Source: Bryopsis sp. KO-2023
Lineage: Eukaryota > Chlorophyta > Ulvophyceae > Bryopsidales > Bryopsidaceae
Direction: 5' to 3'
Assembly (NCBI GenBank): GCA_030272585.1
Contig: BSYQ01000009.1
Location: forward strand, 5,456,001-5,520,000
DNA length: 64,000 bases
In this document: piece after piece, positions 44,826 to 56,129 of the stretch
Numbering within the stretch: the stretch's first letter is position 1
How the letters are laid out: every line of letters starts with the position of its first letter
Made by a program: the position numbers and the translations under genes
The notes under the pieces: model-generated
What the model was told of the DNA's origin: nothing
Database searches by the model: none
The model's input: the letters and a program-made list of their open reading frames with translations, nothing else

Positions 44826-46044
44826 CACCCAAATACAACATTCCAGCAAAAAAAAAGCGAATCTCCCCCTACCCCTTCATCGCTCCGCGTTTCGCTGCTC
44901 TACGAAGAAGAAAGAGATAGACGAGCGCCGTCGAAATTTACCGCGACGAGTCCCTCCTCCAGAAGATGGTCTTTCGGGGGGGCCAACAGAAGACCCCCAC
45001 GAAGGGGTGGGAACTGTCAGGTTTTTTGGATTATTTTTGGGGCTTCCTGTTGACAGTTATGTGTTTGAGGAGACACTAAGCGACTGCCAGTGGAAGAAGA
45101 AGCGAAATTGGGTATGCTTGTGGGTTACTTTTCTTGAATTGAAACAGTTGTTTCCAAATGTGTTTTATCAAGGGTGGAAGCCTAAAGCCTGTCCATTATG
45201 CACTGCATGTGTGAGCACAAGTTCAAAAATTGCTCAAAAAATAAGAACATAAGAGAATTCTCCAAGTTCCCAACAGCTGGGATTCTTTGACAGATGAGAT
45301 AAAAAGGAAGAGAAAAAGGCACAAGCACTAGCCGGCCCTTACTTTCAACAGGGTTTGTATTAGTTTCAATTTTTGTCTTATGCTGGGCACAGGCGAAGGG
45401 GACTCAGCCTTTGAATATCGTTGTACCATATGCAAATATGGTGGTGATGGAAGTGTCCAAGTTCTGCTTGTACAACACTACATCGAAATGTGGCGTGAAT
45501 ATGTATGGCTGCATATGATAGATCTAATTGATTTATGGTACACACTATGTGGTGGGTTCGAATCCCATAAATCATTATGTGAATTCTTTGAGGAGAAACA
45601 AAAGAGAACCGCAGCTCGGAGCTGTTGGAGCTGACCAAGGGGAACGCCACAAAGGAAATTGACGAGTATTAGCAATCGTTTTCGTGTTCAGCTTTCTCAT
45701 GAACACTACAAGGAAGTGTGGCAGCATGAAGATTAAATCCAGTTGCTGGCAAATGTTCAAGGTAAGAACTCAGGACTGCTCTCTTTCCACCTCCTCTTCC
45801 ACCTCCTCTTCCAACTCCCACCCCTGAACCCTCTTGTTTTTATACTCCTCTTTCAACCTCTTTGCAACCTGAATTGCTTGTGCATCATGTCCACACCCCA
45901 CCTCTTTTTTTTTCAACAATGGATCACCGAGCCTGTTCTTGATCTGAGTACATAGAAGAAATTATATTAGTAATTTTGTTCCCATGTTATGATCAGCATT
46001 TTATGAATTCACCATTTTGTAACCTTGACATCTTTGAAATGACT
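44826..46044. other. left interior of the Plavaka-like transposon, no secure gene
   Basis: A 171-residue plus-strand frame (44,737-45,252) has no recognisable domain. A B-box-like hairpin GTGGGTTCGAATCCCAT lies near 45,552-45,568 inside a longer stem (TGATTTATGG / CCATAAATCA). Downstream exons of the minus-strand gene that starts at 46,725 may lie here. Confidence 0.35.
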
Positions 46045-46149
46045 TTAGAAAAATTGCAGTGATGAAATGAAAAAATAGTAAAACATAATAAAAATAAAAA
46101 CAAATATATACAAAACATTATTTTTTACCATTAAAATATATTTATTTAC

Positions 46150-46725
46150 CTTGAATATAGCAAAGCCTAACATCCCCCAGGATGCTTGTAAGGTTCCCCC
46201 AAGAGCCTCCAGTTTGAAGGCTTTTTGGAAGGCCTGCCGAAAGGAGGCTACTTCCAGAGGGGACACATCCAAAACATGAATGTGTTCCTCGCAGAAGCTC
46301 TGAAAATTCTCGCTGTTGACTTGAATTCCGTAGAAGGAAAAAAAACACTTGATTAATGTAGAGGAGATGCGTCCTCTCCTGTATCTCCATGATGATGCAA
46401 CTTGCTTTTCACCATCCTTCCAGAACGTATCAAATTGGCCCCCCAACGCACGCTTGATGCGCTTTTCAATCCGTGGCCACTTGGCCAAAATACATTTGCT
46501 AAATTTTTTTCCAGACTTCTTGCTCCAAATCAACCTTGTTAATTCGTTTCCCCACAGTTGTTTTAACTGGGGGTCAGTGGCCCCATCGAGTAGAGCCAAG
46601 ACAGAAATTTTCACATCCGACGGTAAGTTCGAATCAAGAATATGGCCTCTTAATTCTGCCTTCGAAAATTTTTGTGTAGCCCTTGTTTCTTGTTGATTTG
46701 TTTGAGGGTCGAGTTCAATCGACAT
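46150..46725 (-). CDS. first exon of a second transposon gene, function unknown (partial)
   Basis: 192 codons from MSIELDPQTNQQ to LGFAIFK, then a GTAAAT donor. The sequence is basic and helical (KFSKAELRGHILDSNLPSD, LIWSKKSGKKFSKC, WPRIEKRIKRALGG) with no motif I recognise. It lies on the same strand as the transposase and about 1.2 kb past its stop, so it may be an accessory protein of the element, as CACTA elements often have. Later exons were not placed. Confidence 0.55.
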
Positions 46726-47886
46726 GATGAATTGCCTAGCACACCAATTGAGATAACTTAGTGAGAATGATAAAAAAGAAATGGTATGGAATTGGTGGAA
46801 TAGGAACAATTAATCATAGTGTTTCAGAAAGACAGAGAGTTTCAGCAACAGTTTCAGTAAACAAGAGATTGTTAGGATGAGTTTCAGGAAAAGTTTAATG
46901 TATTGATGTGACAGGAGCGGCCGAGCAAAAGTATTCATGCTCACCACGCTGCCCTGGTTGGTTCACTTGCCGTTGCGTGGAGCACTTCAAGTGGATATGC
47001 GGGGATAATTTATCCAAAAGGAGCCGAGCGGCTTCTTCGTCAGACTGCTCTGTGTCGGCGCTCTGAATAAATCCTGTAATTTTTGGTTGAGCATATGGGA
47101 TGACACTGAATGCTGCAGCGGCAGCGTACTGAAATTTAGGGGGTTTGGGGGGTTTGCCGCTGCAGTGGCTGAAAGCGACGCATCTCGAGAAATTCTGGCG
47201 TCGTCGCTCCCATGCCTGCGGCCGGCAATCACTGTGTTGATTCGACTCGACCCAAGAAAAATGGCAAGGTTAGTTTTTAGCAGCGTCGTGAAAATCCAGC
47301 CAGTCTTTGTGGTCAGTTCCCACTGTCTTTTTCCCTCTACATGTTGTTTTTCAGTTCTTTTGAAATGCAGGTGTTGGTGAATACTCAGGGTGAATACAAA
47401 GGGCTTCTGGAAACTGAAAGGGATTGTCATCTTTTTGAAACTAGGTGTCTACATCCAAATAAATACCTAAGGGGGACTGCACCAGTTGGAGGATAAAAGC
47501 TCAGAGAACAGAGAACCAATGACGATTTGAAGAGGGAATCAAAACATTCTGGGATGCTTTCAAACTCCCATCTTCGTGATGGAAGGCGTAGAAAAAGCAT
47601 TCAGCGACACATCCTTCTGATGGGATGATTGCAATGTGCATGCATGGATTCAAGAGTCCTGTTTCGCTCTGGTCTTGAGAAGTGGCGAAAGCTTGGTGGG
47701 TGAGATATATATTTATTCATTGATGAAAAGTCTTTCATCCACAGCAAAATTGTATCATGATACGACCATTATTTCAGGTTTTTGAGAAAAACTTGGTTAC
47801 AAAAAACAAAAAAAAAAACAAATGATAAACCGCAAAAAAAAACGACGTTTTGTGTCCTTCAGTATTCCGTATCTCATGCCCCGCCT
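46726..47886. other. spacer between the two transposon genes
   Basis: Contains a hairpin with arms CTGCAGCGGCA and TGCCGCTGCAG around a G-rich loop (about 47,111-47,166). I see no supported coding exon. Confidence 0.4.
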
Positions 47887-50800
47887 CTACTCCCACAGAA
47901 ATGGTGCTGTTAGAAAAAATCCCTCGCGCGCAAAGTTAGGTACGATGTACTCCTTTCTTAGAATCGAAGCAACATCAACAATATCACACCAATACCCCCC
48001 TCCTCTTTTCCTTGCCCACTTCAGTTGTTTTCCCCCGTACTTCTGAAGTGCCTGCGCCCCATGAACTTCTTCATACCACCGTACTACAACCATTGCTTTC
48101 TCCCCTTCAGAGCGTTGCAGCCTAAAGATTAGACGCAACTGTGCATACCATTCAGCCCCCCCATCCCCTTGAATAGCTACACAATCAAACCAAGAAACTC
48201 CGTGAAATTTTTCTGTTGCTTTCAGCGATTGCACCTGACTGGATGGTGTCAATATCAAAACCGACTTGTGAACCCAAACGTAGTCGCAGTTTTCCATCAA
48301 GGGTGGCAGCTCCGACAATTCTCCAACTGCTGTCTTGATCCCTTTCCCAACAACAGAATATGATCCTTGTTGGATTACCCTCGTATATGCTGTAGTATAT
48401 TTTTTACTACCCTGCTCCCTATTTCTGACGCTGCAAATGCGATCCACACTTTCCATTCGTTCCGAAACCATAAGGTTTTTTTCCATTTCTCGCAGGAAAC
48501 CATCATTTCTTCTTTTTTTTGAAGTTCTTTTATATTCTCTCTTCGTCTTCTTGTGATCAGCCTCCCACACCCCCGAATGAGTATGTTTTGGCAGCCCAAA
48601 CAATTTCACACTCTCCGTAAAATGGGAATGCTTGTGATATTTGATTGTGTTTAACCTTGATGGCATGTGTGGTGCAACCAACTTTTTCATGAGTTCGTCC
48701 CACTGAAGATAAAGAGTATCAATCTCTGAAAGATCCAATAATGTGAAATGTGATTTTCGCATGCGCATGTTTTGTAGCTTGGCAGTGAGGCATGTTAATT
48801 CCACCAGTTCCTCTCCAACTTCACCGTCCAAAAGTCCCATCACAAGGTGAGGCATGCAAACGGCAACCATCCGGTGTTCCTTCGCCGTAACATTGCTGTG
48901 CCCTCCAAAGTAGTGGCCATGGCAATATGGAAGACTCAGGTGCAACTCTTTTCCAACCTATTCACATTTCGTTTTCAACAACTTAAATTTTTTTGAAAAA
49001 TACGATAATAAGACTTTGCACAGTTTCCATATTAAATGCAAATATCAAGTGTTTACTGAAAAAATAAAGCAAAACGAAAGGGTGTATTGGGTTGCAGCAA
49101 ATTCTGCAACCCGTTTGCGGCATGGTCAATTGTAGGACAATTAATTTTGGCAGGGAATTTTTTTTTTTTTGGGGGGGGGGGGCAACAACAAAGCTCACTT
49201 GGTGAAATTGGTAAACACGACAGACTTGAAATCTGTTCCCTTTTTTGGGTTATCGGTTCGATTCCGATAGTGAGCACGTACAAAAGCTTGGGGGGGGGGG
49301 GGAATTGAATTGACAGTAAGTTGAATTGTGCTAAAATCAGTGGGTAGTGTTGGAGATGTCAGCAATGGTGGGGAAGGAACAACAATAATATTATCAGGAA
49401 TAATAAATCAGATACTAAATCAGTTTTATTCTTGATACTTCCCGTGTACTTTGCTTGATAAAGTCACACACTGAAATTCTGGTGCATTCTTTTATGGTGG
49501 TCTGCAGTATATTTTCTAGAAAACAAAGGGCTGGTGGAGAATAATAACATTATCAGGAATAATAAGCAGTAATTCAGTGTTATACTTGATATTTGACATG
49601 TATTTGTTTGTGCCACACAGTGTGTTCGCTGAAATTCTGGTGCATTCTTTTATGGTGGTCTAGTATTTTTTTTAGAAAACAAAGGGCTGGTGGAGAATGA
49701 TAACATCATCAGGAATCCTGATTAATCCTGATTCAGGATTAATAAGGAGTAAATCAATGTTATTCTTATAGTTTACGTATATTTGTTGTGTGCTTGCAAA
49801 AATTCTGGTGAACTAAAAAAAAAAGGGGTCTGCAGTTTTATCTCAAAAAACCAAAGGGTTGGTTGATGAAGGTTTGATTGTGGTGCCCTTACCTGTATCA
49901 ATCGCGAATTCAATGTCGTCATCTTCTGATTCAACATCCGTTCCGTTCCATCGATGCCACTTCGAAGAACATCCTTTATCGTATTGACGATGTACAGGAA
50001 CGTCCCTTGTTCGTGATCATGTAACTCTTCGTAGGTAAACCACTGATATGGGGGAGAGAAATCTACAAAACATATCCACTTTATTAAAATAGGAAAAATA
50101 TTGAAGAATTTATAAGAACTCTTATCGATAACTCTCGAGCTGTAGTTTTAATGATAAAACAATCATCTCACATAAAAGTCCTATTTGAAAGTAGAGAAAA
50201 AACACTCTTTACACAAAAGGCATTCATTTAAAACTATCATATTTTGATTCGCTCTTTTATCAAAGCATTAACACGATTTGAAATCGCTTAACAAAGAAAA
50301 AAGAACAAAATCGCTTTCTTATTTTTATTACCTTCATCAGCAAATCCATGCAAAGCACATTCTTGTATATGGACCGCTAATTCTTCCGCACGTTCTTCAG
50401 CCAACTTCTTGCAGTGTTTTCCCTTCTCAGCGAGCTCTACGATTTCCTTGTGGTCTCTCACTCTCCTCGACGCCCCTTTTTCGCCCATTGTGTTCAAATC
50501 CGTTTTCTTGATAAGACAAATAGGGCAATGTTTGTGCTTCACAAGGGTCATGTCACACTGTTCCGGGTTGTCCCCCACCCAGAGTATCACCCGTGGCACG
50601 ACTTTCCTCGTCACACCATTTGGATCTTGCCAAGAGTGGACGAACGCAGACGCATGCTTCAGCGGGGCCAAGAAGAACTCGATGCAGGTGTGAAGGAAAG
50701 CTAACCGTTGTTTGCGTTTTTCCTTCTCTGAGATATTATTGGGAAAAGTAGGAATTGGTATGAATCCCATTTCAGTTTGGCACTGTGTTCTTTTCTCATA

Positions 50801-52780
50801 ATCAACGCTCAATAACGCTGCCCTGATTGGGTAGATATTCAATCCCTTGTCATTCACCCTGGTCTTGTCGCTGTAGAGGACGATCGGGACGACGTACGTA
50901 TCCTCTCCATGCCTTTCCTGGATAAGATTTTGCTGATCAATCCAACCATCAGAATTTGATGGGTCAGAAAAAATACGAGCTCCCTCCGAGGTATCCATTT
51001 TTGCTTCCAACGTCCACGAATTGCGATAGATCTCGTTCCCAAACTCTTGCTTCGTCCATTCCAGAATATCCTTGCAGTGAAATTCAACAGTTCTTCCTCC
51101 ATCCATCTCAACATTTTTTTTTCTCCAGGCTGCACTTGATGTTTTTTCCACCGTAGAATTAAGGAAATTCTGCACATCGTGCGTGCTTCTTACTGCAACC
51201 TTAAAAAAAAATCAATAATCATGGTCACATGGGTTGCGATTGCTCTAGCCGTACGCCTTCCTTAACTTAAAAGAAAATTTTGCCTTTTGTGGATGCTTTA
51301 TGTTTTTTTAGTAGTTCAGTGGTTAGAACAAGGCTTGTCAGGTCCGGATATTCTTCTCCATGGACTAAATGGGGACAAGTAATCCTTAAGGATTTAGGGC
51401 CAGAGGTGGGCTGAGACCCCCGTGCACAGAACAGGACAACACATACTGTCTGTGCGCAGAACAGGGTCGGATATGTGCGCACAGGTACGCAGACTGCACA
51501 GCGAAGCACAAGCACGGTCTGCGCTGTTCTGTGCAGTTTCTGTGCAAAATCTGTGATGTGCTGTACAGTATGTGCGCCTGTGCACAAGTCCGACCCTGTT
51601 CCGCGCACAGACAGTTTGTGCTCTTCGAGCATGTGGAATTTTGCAGCACATGACAGACCCGTACAAGGTGCACAGAACTTGCACAGAACAGGGGTCTGTC
51701 ATGTGCAGCCCACCACTGTTTAGGGCAAGGATTTCTTTCGGATCATGTGATTGTTTCGCGAGTGGCTTGTAAATTGCAAGTTGTAATTAATAGTTCATGT
51801 ATGTGTTAGGTTAATCATATTTGAATTCCCGACCACGGGTTTTCTGAGGGGGGAAATCTCGCTCAATATAATAGGTCCATTGCAGTCATTGTGTTACAGC
51901 CGTCCTGGCCTCCCGGAACGGCCGGAAAACGTTCCAGGCGTGAAAGTGAGACTGGAGGTATAATCGTACCACAGGTTCGCTCACTGTTCACATCGATGGG
52001 ACGGGTGAGTCGCATGTGACTGTACCACAATTGTCTTTACTTAATTATCTTTTGCGCCATTGTAATATTCTTTCACGCTTGGTCACTCCATCCAGTCGTG
52101 ACACATTAGCTGAACCCCCCGTGCACAGGACATGATAAAACAGATTGTTTGTGCGCCGAACACGGTCGGACCTGTGCGGCACAGGTGCACGGATTGTACG
52201 GCACCGGACAGACCAGGTCTGTGCACGTTTTTGTGCAATTCTGTGCAGTCTGTGCACCTGTGCCGCATAGGTCCGACGTCTGAGGATGATCAATTGATTA
52301 TTATTAGTTTTATAGAATCCTGTTATGGCGAATGACAATCAAGTTATTTCAACGATTTATTATAATAGGAGTGAACTATACCTCTTTTGGATCAAAATTT
52401 GGATTGTGGATGATGTCCAACAAATCCTGAATTTCCCATCTCGATAGGTTTGAGCGATAGCAAAAGTTTACGACCTCCAACGTCGGATCAAAATTTGGAA
52501 TCCCCGTTGAGGACCTGCCAACTCCCGAGTCAGGATGTGATAGGTTCTCATCAACAGGGAAATCAGAGTGTTGAACTGGCTCCGAAGGTTCTTCCACTTC
52601 TTCCATCGGTTCCACTGGTTCCACTGGTTCTACCAGCTCCATTGACTCCACAGGTCGCGTCACTTTTGGGGGCTTATAGTCGAATATTTTTCTGCATCGT
52701 CCGTTTTTGTACTTGTTTATATGTTGGAAATAAACCCCCATATTATTCCACGACCTTTTGCAAGCCTTGCATTCGTACAT
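47887..52780 (-). CDS. Plavaka-type transposase, four exons, about 835 aa, intact
   Basis: Exons 52780-52382, 51199-50332, 50062-49893 and 48957-47887 join in phase (0, 1, 0) at GT-AG borders with no stop. The N-terminus has a zinc-finger-like YECKACKRSW...HINKYKNGRC, then an acidic VEPVEPMEEVEE linker and LSRWEIQDLLDI, as in Plavaka proteins. The core contains VPIVLYSDKTRVNDKG, a first catalytic-type Asp context, then VGDNPEQCDMTLVKHKHCPICLIKK. The third exon has QWFTYEELHDHEQGTF. The last exon starts VGKELHLSLPYCHGHYFGG and ends with a chromatin/BAH-like SILRKEYIVPNF segment. The CTGTGCA MITE sits in intron 1 and the tRNA-like gene in intron 3. Family assignment is from memory of Plavaka motifs. 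Confidence 0.8.
49193..49276 (+). tRNA. complete class II tRNA cloverleaf, anticodon UGA (Ser by anticodon, Leu-like D-arm)
   Basis: Acceptor GCTCACT pairs with AGTGAGC over seven perfect pairs, with discriminator A. The D-arm is GTGAAATTGGTAAACAC. The anticodon stem ACAGA/TCTGT encloses CTTGAAA, so the anticodon is TGA. The long variable arm folds as CCC/GGG. The T-arm is ATCGG TTCGATT CCGAT. No CCA is encoded. The D-arm (GAAATTGGTA) is typical of bacterial or organellar tRNA-Leu, while the anticodon reads serine UCA. It lies inside intron 3 of the transposase, on the opposite strand, with poly-G tracts on both sides. Confidence 0.8.
49365..49860. repeat. three imperfect tandem repeats of about 160 bp
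   Basis: Shared strings ATTCTGGTGCATTCTTTTAT and AAAACAAAGGGCTGGTGGAG recur near 49,477, 49,635 and 49,802 with decay in the last copy. They lie in intron 3 of the transposase. Confidence 0.7.
51401..51718. mobile_element. CTGTGCA-type hAT-like MITE, copy 2
   Basis: Ends CAGAGGTGGGCTG and CAGCCCACCACTG; exact 8-bp duplication TTTAGGGC (51393-51400 and 51719-51726). Interior of CTGTGCA/TGCACAG words. It lies within intron 1 of the Plavaka-type transposase. Confidence 0.85.
52110..52280. mobile_element. degenerate CTGTGCA-type element, copy 3
   Basis: Shares CCCCGTGCACAGGACA, the CTGTGCA words and the GGTCCGAC motif seen in other copies, but its ends have lost the terminal repeats and no duplication is visible. 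Also in intron 1 of the transposase. Confidence 0.55.
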
Positions 52781-52800
52781 TCTGTCCACACACGTAACGG

Positions 52801-52868
52801 AAATTAGCTCACAAAGGGATTCGAACCCTTAGCACTTGGTGCTACACCAATCTTAGAGCAATCTGGCC
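52801..52868 (-). ncRNA. tRNA-like remnant with T-arm
   Basis: The minus strand has AAGGGTTCGAATCCCTT, a perfect T-arm, preceded by an anticodon-arm-like TTGGTGTAGCACCAA. The 5' acceptor strand does not pair with the 3' TGTGAGC, so this is at best a tRNA-derived fragment. It lies just upstream of the transposase start. Confidence 0.4.
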
Positions 52869-52869
52869 C

Positions 52870-54003
52870 CAACAATTGTCTTTTTTCCACCATCAACATA
52901 TCCCACCTGACCACCCGTAGCGGCTCATTTCCTTGCATTGCACTCGGTTTCAGTTGCCACAGCAACTCTGTGAACAACAAATTGGAACCAATTCAGCTCG
53001 CCAGACGTCTCCTGTTCGCAAGTGGCCTTGGCAGCGATGGTGTTTTGACACAGTCGAATTGTGCGCACGCAAGACGCCACACCTAGTCGGAGATGGCGTG
53101 ATAATTGGATTGATTCACGAATATGAGTCCACTCATGAAGATTTTCAACCACATTTCGAGTTGCAGGTTGCGGCAGGATTCCCGTTCCGTAGGGGGGTCA
53201 GTGGCGGAATGGCGGACGTTTGGAAAAGACCTCCACGGAGAAAATGGTGAGAGGAGCTGAGGGAAAAGGTACGTTCGGCTGTCGTTTGCTTCTCCTTTCT
53301 AATGTTTCGTGTCCTCGATGGAGCACCTGGAGCTCCTCACTCCAAGCCATCGTACTGCCGTGATCTGTCGACGCCAAAGAAGAGAGGGTCCGCCGCCGCA
53401 AATACCAGCGAAGGCTTCCTGATTACGACTTCTTAAGGCAGGCAGGTTCTAGGACGCTTTTTGGCTCTGTTGCTTTTTATCTGAGCTTGGTCGCAGAATA
53501 TGGGAAGTGGGGTTTACCTTCTCATCTCAGGAGGTGAAAGGTAAATTCTTTTGCTGGGCTCATGCAGTGATGTTTGCGCATGGAAAGTCAGTCAAGAGTG
53601 AACCACCAGAAGCATAGAGCTGGAGATTGTGCTCGTTGACAATCAGTAGCGCAGGGTTGCCATTGGGAAGGTACATTTCTGTAGTTGAGATCATCATGAA
53701 GTTAACAAAATCATCATTGATGTGTTGTTAATTTATGAAGGGATGCAGCGGAGTCAAAGGCATCTTGCAGAAGCTTTGCAACAGGTTCCGGTCAGTTGCT
53801 GCAATTTATGTTGCCTCTGTGAGTATCTGAGATGAACCCACTTTGGTCATCAGTAAATACCTCTCCAAAAATTGTTTCTGGAAAACCAGCAGTCTCTTTA
53901 CAAAAGAAATCATCTGCAAAAAGTAATCGAGAGTTGCTTTCTTGGAATTATTAGTAGTTGTGGGATTATGTGCACGAATAGATGTCCCAAGATGTTTTCT
54001 ATA
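52870..54003. other. right interior of the Plavaka-like transposon, no gene recognised
   Basis: Probably the 5' flank of the transposase gene. Short frames on both strands (for example 52,933-53,250) lack domains. Confidence 0.4.
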
Positions 54004-54272
54004 TTGTTTTGAGATGGATGTGTTGCTGTGTCAGGTTGGTCCACTGGCAACAGTTCAACCAAAATGTTTTTTATTATTGTTTTAAGATGGGTGTGCTGCT
54101 GTGTCAGGTTGGTCCACTGGCAACAGTTCAACCAAGATGTTTTTTATTATTGTTTTAAGATGGGTGTGTTGCTGTGTCAGGTTGGTCCACTGGCAAGAGT
54201 TCAACCAAGATGTTTTTTATTATTGTTTTAAGATGGGTGTGCTGCTGTCTCAGGGTGGTCCACTGGCAACCG
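54004..54272. repeat. 73-bp tandem minisatellite, about 3.7 copies
   Basis: Copies start at 54004, 54077, 54150 and 54223, exactly 73 bp apart. Each has GGTTGGTCCACTGGCAA and GTTCAACCAAGATG. The last copy is truncated and diverged. Confidence 0.9.
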
Positions 54273-54616
54273 CTGAAAATGATTTGAGGTCAGCGACACC
54301 TTCAGAAGCTTCCCTCAGAACATGTGTGCAGTCCACAGTTAACATGCTCATTGAAACAAAATGATAGGTGGACGATAAAAAAAAGGACTGATCGAGTGCT
54401 TTGTATTTGATATGTTTGTGCTTTTATATTCCATATAAACGCTTTCAAGTTGAAAGCGTCCAAATAATACCTCAGGAGGCGAACTTTCGAGCTCAGAAAT
54501 TCAGTATGCTGGCATGGCTAAGTTATTGAATGAATGAATGAATAAATCCATGGTGTGGTGGGTTCGAATCCCACGATTCATTATCAGCATTTAAAAATTA
54601 AAGCAGCGTTCATTCA

Positions 54617-55038
54617 GTTGATTCCTGAGTTGAAACAACACAATCGTCAACTGGGTTGAATCAACACGCGTTGATTCCTCAGTTGAAACAACACGATCGT
54701 CAACACGTCGTTGAATCAACACGCGCGTTGATTCCTCAGTTGAAACAACACGATCGTCAACACGTCGTGTTGAATCAACACGCGTTGATTCCTCAGTTGA
54801 AACAACACGATCGTCAACACGTCGTGTTGAATCAACACGCGTTGATTCCTCAGTTGAAACAACACGATCGTCAACACGTCGTGTTGAATCAACACGAGTT
54901 GATTCCTCAGTTGAAACAACACGATGGTCAACACGTCGTGTTGAATCAACACGAGTTGAATCAACACACGTGTTGACGATCGTGTTGTTTCAACATGGTT
55001 GATTCAACTCGTGATCAACACGTGACATTTTTCCGACG
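54617..55038. repeat. 57-bp subterminal tandem repeat and right terminal inverted repeat
   Basis: Starts at 54617 (diverged), then 54670, 54727, 54784, 54841 and 54898, 57 bp apart. Each unit contains GTTGATTCCTCAGTTG, ACGATCGTCAACACG and the palindrome GTTGAATCAAC. The terminal inverted repeat is 55015-55038. These are likely transposase-binding sites. A B-box-like GTGGGTTCGAATCCCAC precedes them at 54558-54574. Confidence 0.85.
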
Positions 55039-55040
55039 GT

Positions 55041-55510
55041 CAGTCTCTGCTTTTCGTATATACGGCTGTTCAGAAGCACTACGTCGAACTCTGGACATCG
55101 CACATCGACCATCAATATCAGTCACCTCCTGTAAAAGTCCTGGTATAAACCATGCCCTTGTCTTTGGGGTCACGTGCTGTATTTCACGGCTATCATTGAC
55201 GAGGTATCCGAATAAAGTGCCCCCCGCCCGCTGTTTCATCACCAATCTAATTCCCTTTGCATTAAGACAGTCAATAATAGGTCCTCGAACGCTTTTAAGC
55301 TCATAAGGCAAACTCAACACTGCAACCTCTCCTGGTCCCAACACAATACTTCAGTTAAGATAAAAAACGACCACGTCCTTGTACTGCTCGAGATAGTACT
55401 CCACCTCCTGAGTTAGATGTATTCTTATGCCTTCCTTGTTCGTCGTACCATCGTTTCCTGAATGCACGGACGACTCGCACCCAGGACTCCTTTTTTTGTA
55501 TCTTCTTGTG
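55041..55510 (-). pseudogene. element D Pol linker region
   Basis: Minus strand reads EVEYYLEQYKDVVVFYLN, a TGA, then VLGPGEVAVLSLPYELKSV, LVMKQRAGGTLFGYLVNDS and SEQPYIRKAETD at the transposon border. The LGPGEVAVL string recalls LLGPGRTTQVV further upstream (60,854). I do not recognise a named domain. Confidence 0.55.
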
Positions 55511-55516
55511 ATACAC

Positions 55517-55753
55517 GATACGGGACGTTGGTGGACCGGCCCGCCCCCTTTGCGGGTTGTGCCGCTTTATCCCGTATCATCTCGTCCCCCCTTGGGCCAG
55601 TGGTCGCCCTCGACCACCTTCTCCTCGTGCCCGTTACTCCATTCTCCTTGACCCTCTCTGCGATTACCGGGTTACCGTTCTCTCGCGGGTCTATTCGGGA
55701 CGTTGGTGGACCGGCCCGCCCCCTTTGCGGGTTGTGCCGCTTTATCCCGTATC
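55517..55753. repeat. pair of 62-bp inverted-ended units in direct repeat
   Basis: Units 55517-55578 and 55692-55753 share GACGTTGGTGGACCGGCCCG and the following bases. Unit 1 begins GATACGGGA and ends TCCCGTATC. About 113 bp of pyrimidine-rich sequence lies between. It interrupts element D next to the LINE. The class is unknown. Confidence 0.65.
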
Positions 55754-56129
55754 ATCTTGAGTAACAAGGAAACAAGGATTACAAGTTGCGTAGGGCAAAC
55801 CGCCCTGTTGCAACGACATACATGAGTGAATCGTGTCCCAACGTTCGAAGCAAGGCAAAAGCCTCTGAATGTAGTCAACTCCTAAATGAACAAAATCTCC
55901 TAAAACAAAAAAGTTCCAACGTCTCTGAAACCAGAAATCCCCAATCGAAACTCAAGAAAGAGCCCAAACGTCAAAACATAAAACCAAACACAAGAATCGG
56001 TCGCTTCCAACTCAAAAACCCGGAGCGAGCGCCCAACAAACAATGCAAATAACAAAGAACACCAACTTCCCCATCAAACGAAACATCCAGAACAACGAAA
56101 AACAAACACCACCAGTCGCTACAAGCCCA

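Larger units (their letters stand above)
44667..55038 (-). mobile_element. 10.4-kb Plavaka/CACTA-like DNA transposon
   Basis: Inverted ends share CGGAAAAATGTCACGTGTTG, with CGT outside (left 44667-44690, right 55015-55038). GT is duplicated on both sides (44665-44666, 55039-55040). Removing the element and one GT restores the element D frame across the site (AETDWRQQ). It carries a four-exon transposase of the Plavaka type, a second gene, subterminal repeat arrays of GTTGAATCAAC-like palindromes, a tRNA-like cloverleaf and later insertions of CTGTGCA MITEs. CACTA-related elements typically duplicate 2-3 bp. Confidence 0.85.

Noticed and set aside
45552-45568. GTGGGTTCGAATCCCAT (and a similar site at 54558-54574) as tRNA genes
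   Set aside because: Only the T-arm and a short flanking stem are present; no D-arm or anticodon arm can be drawn.
54656-54976. 106-residue frame of repeated NQHALIPQLKQHDRQHV
   Set aside because: It is the 57-bp subterminal DNA repeat read as protein; 57 is divisible by three, so the repeat stays open on both strands.
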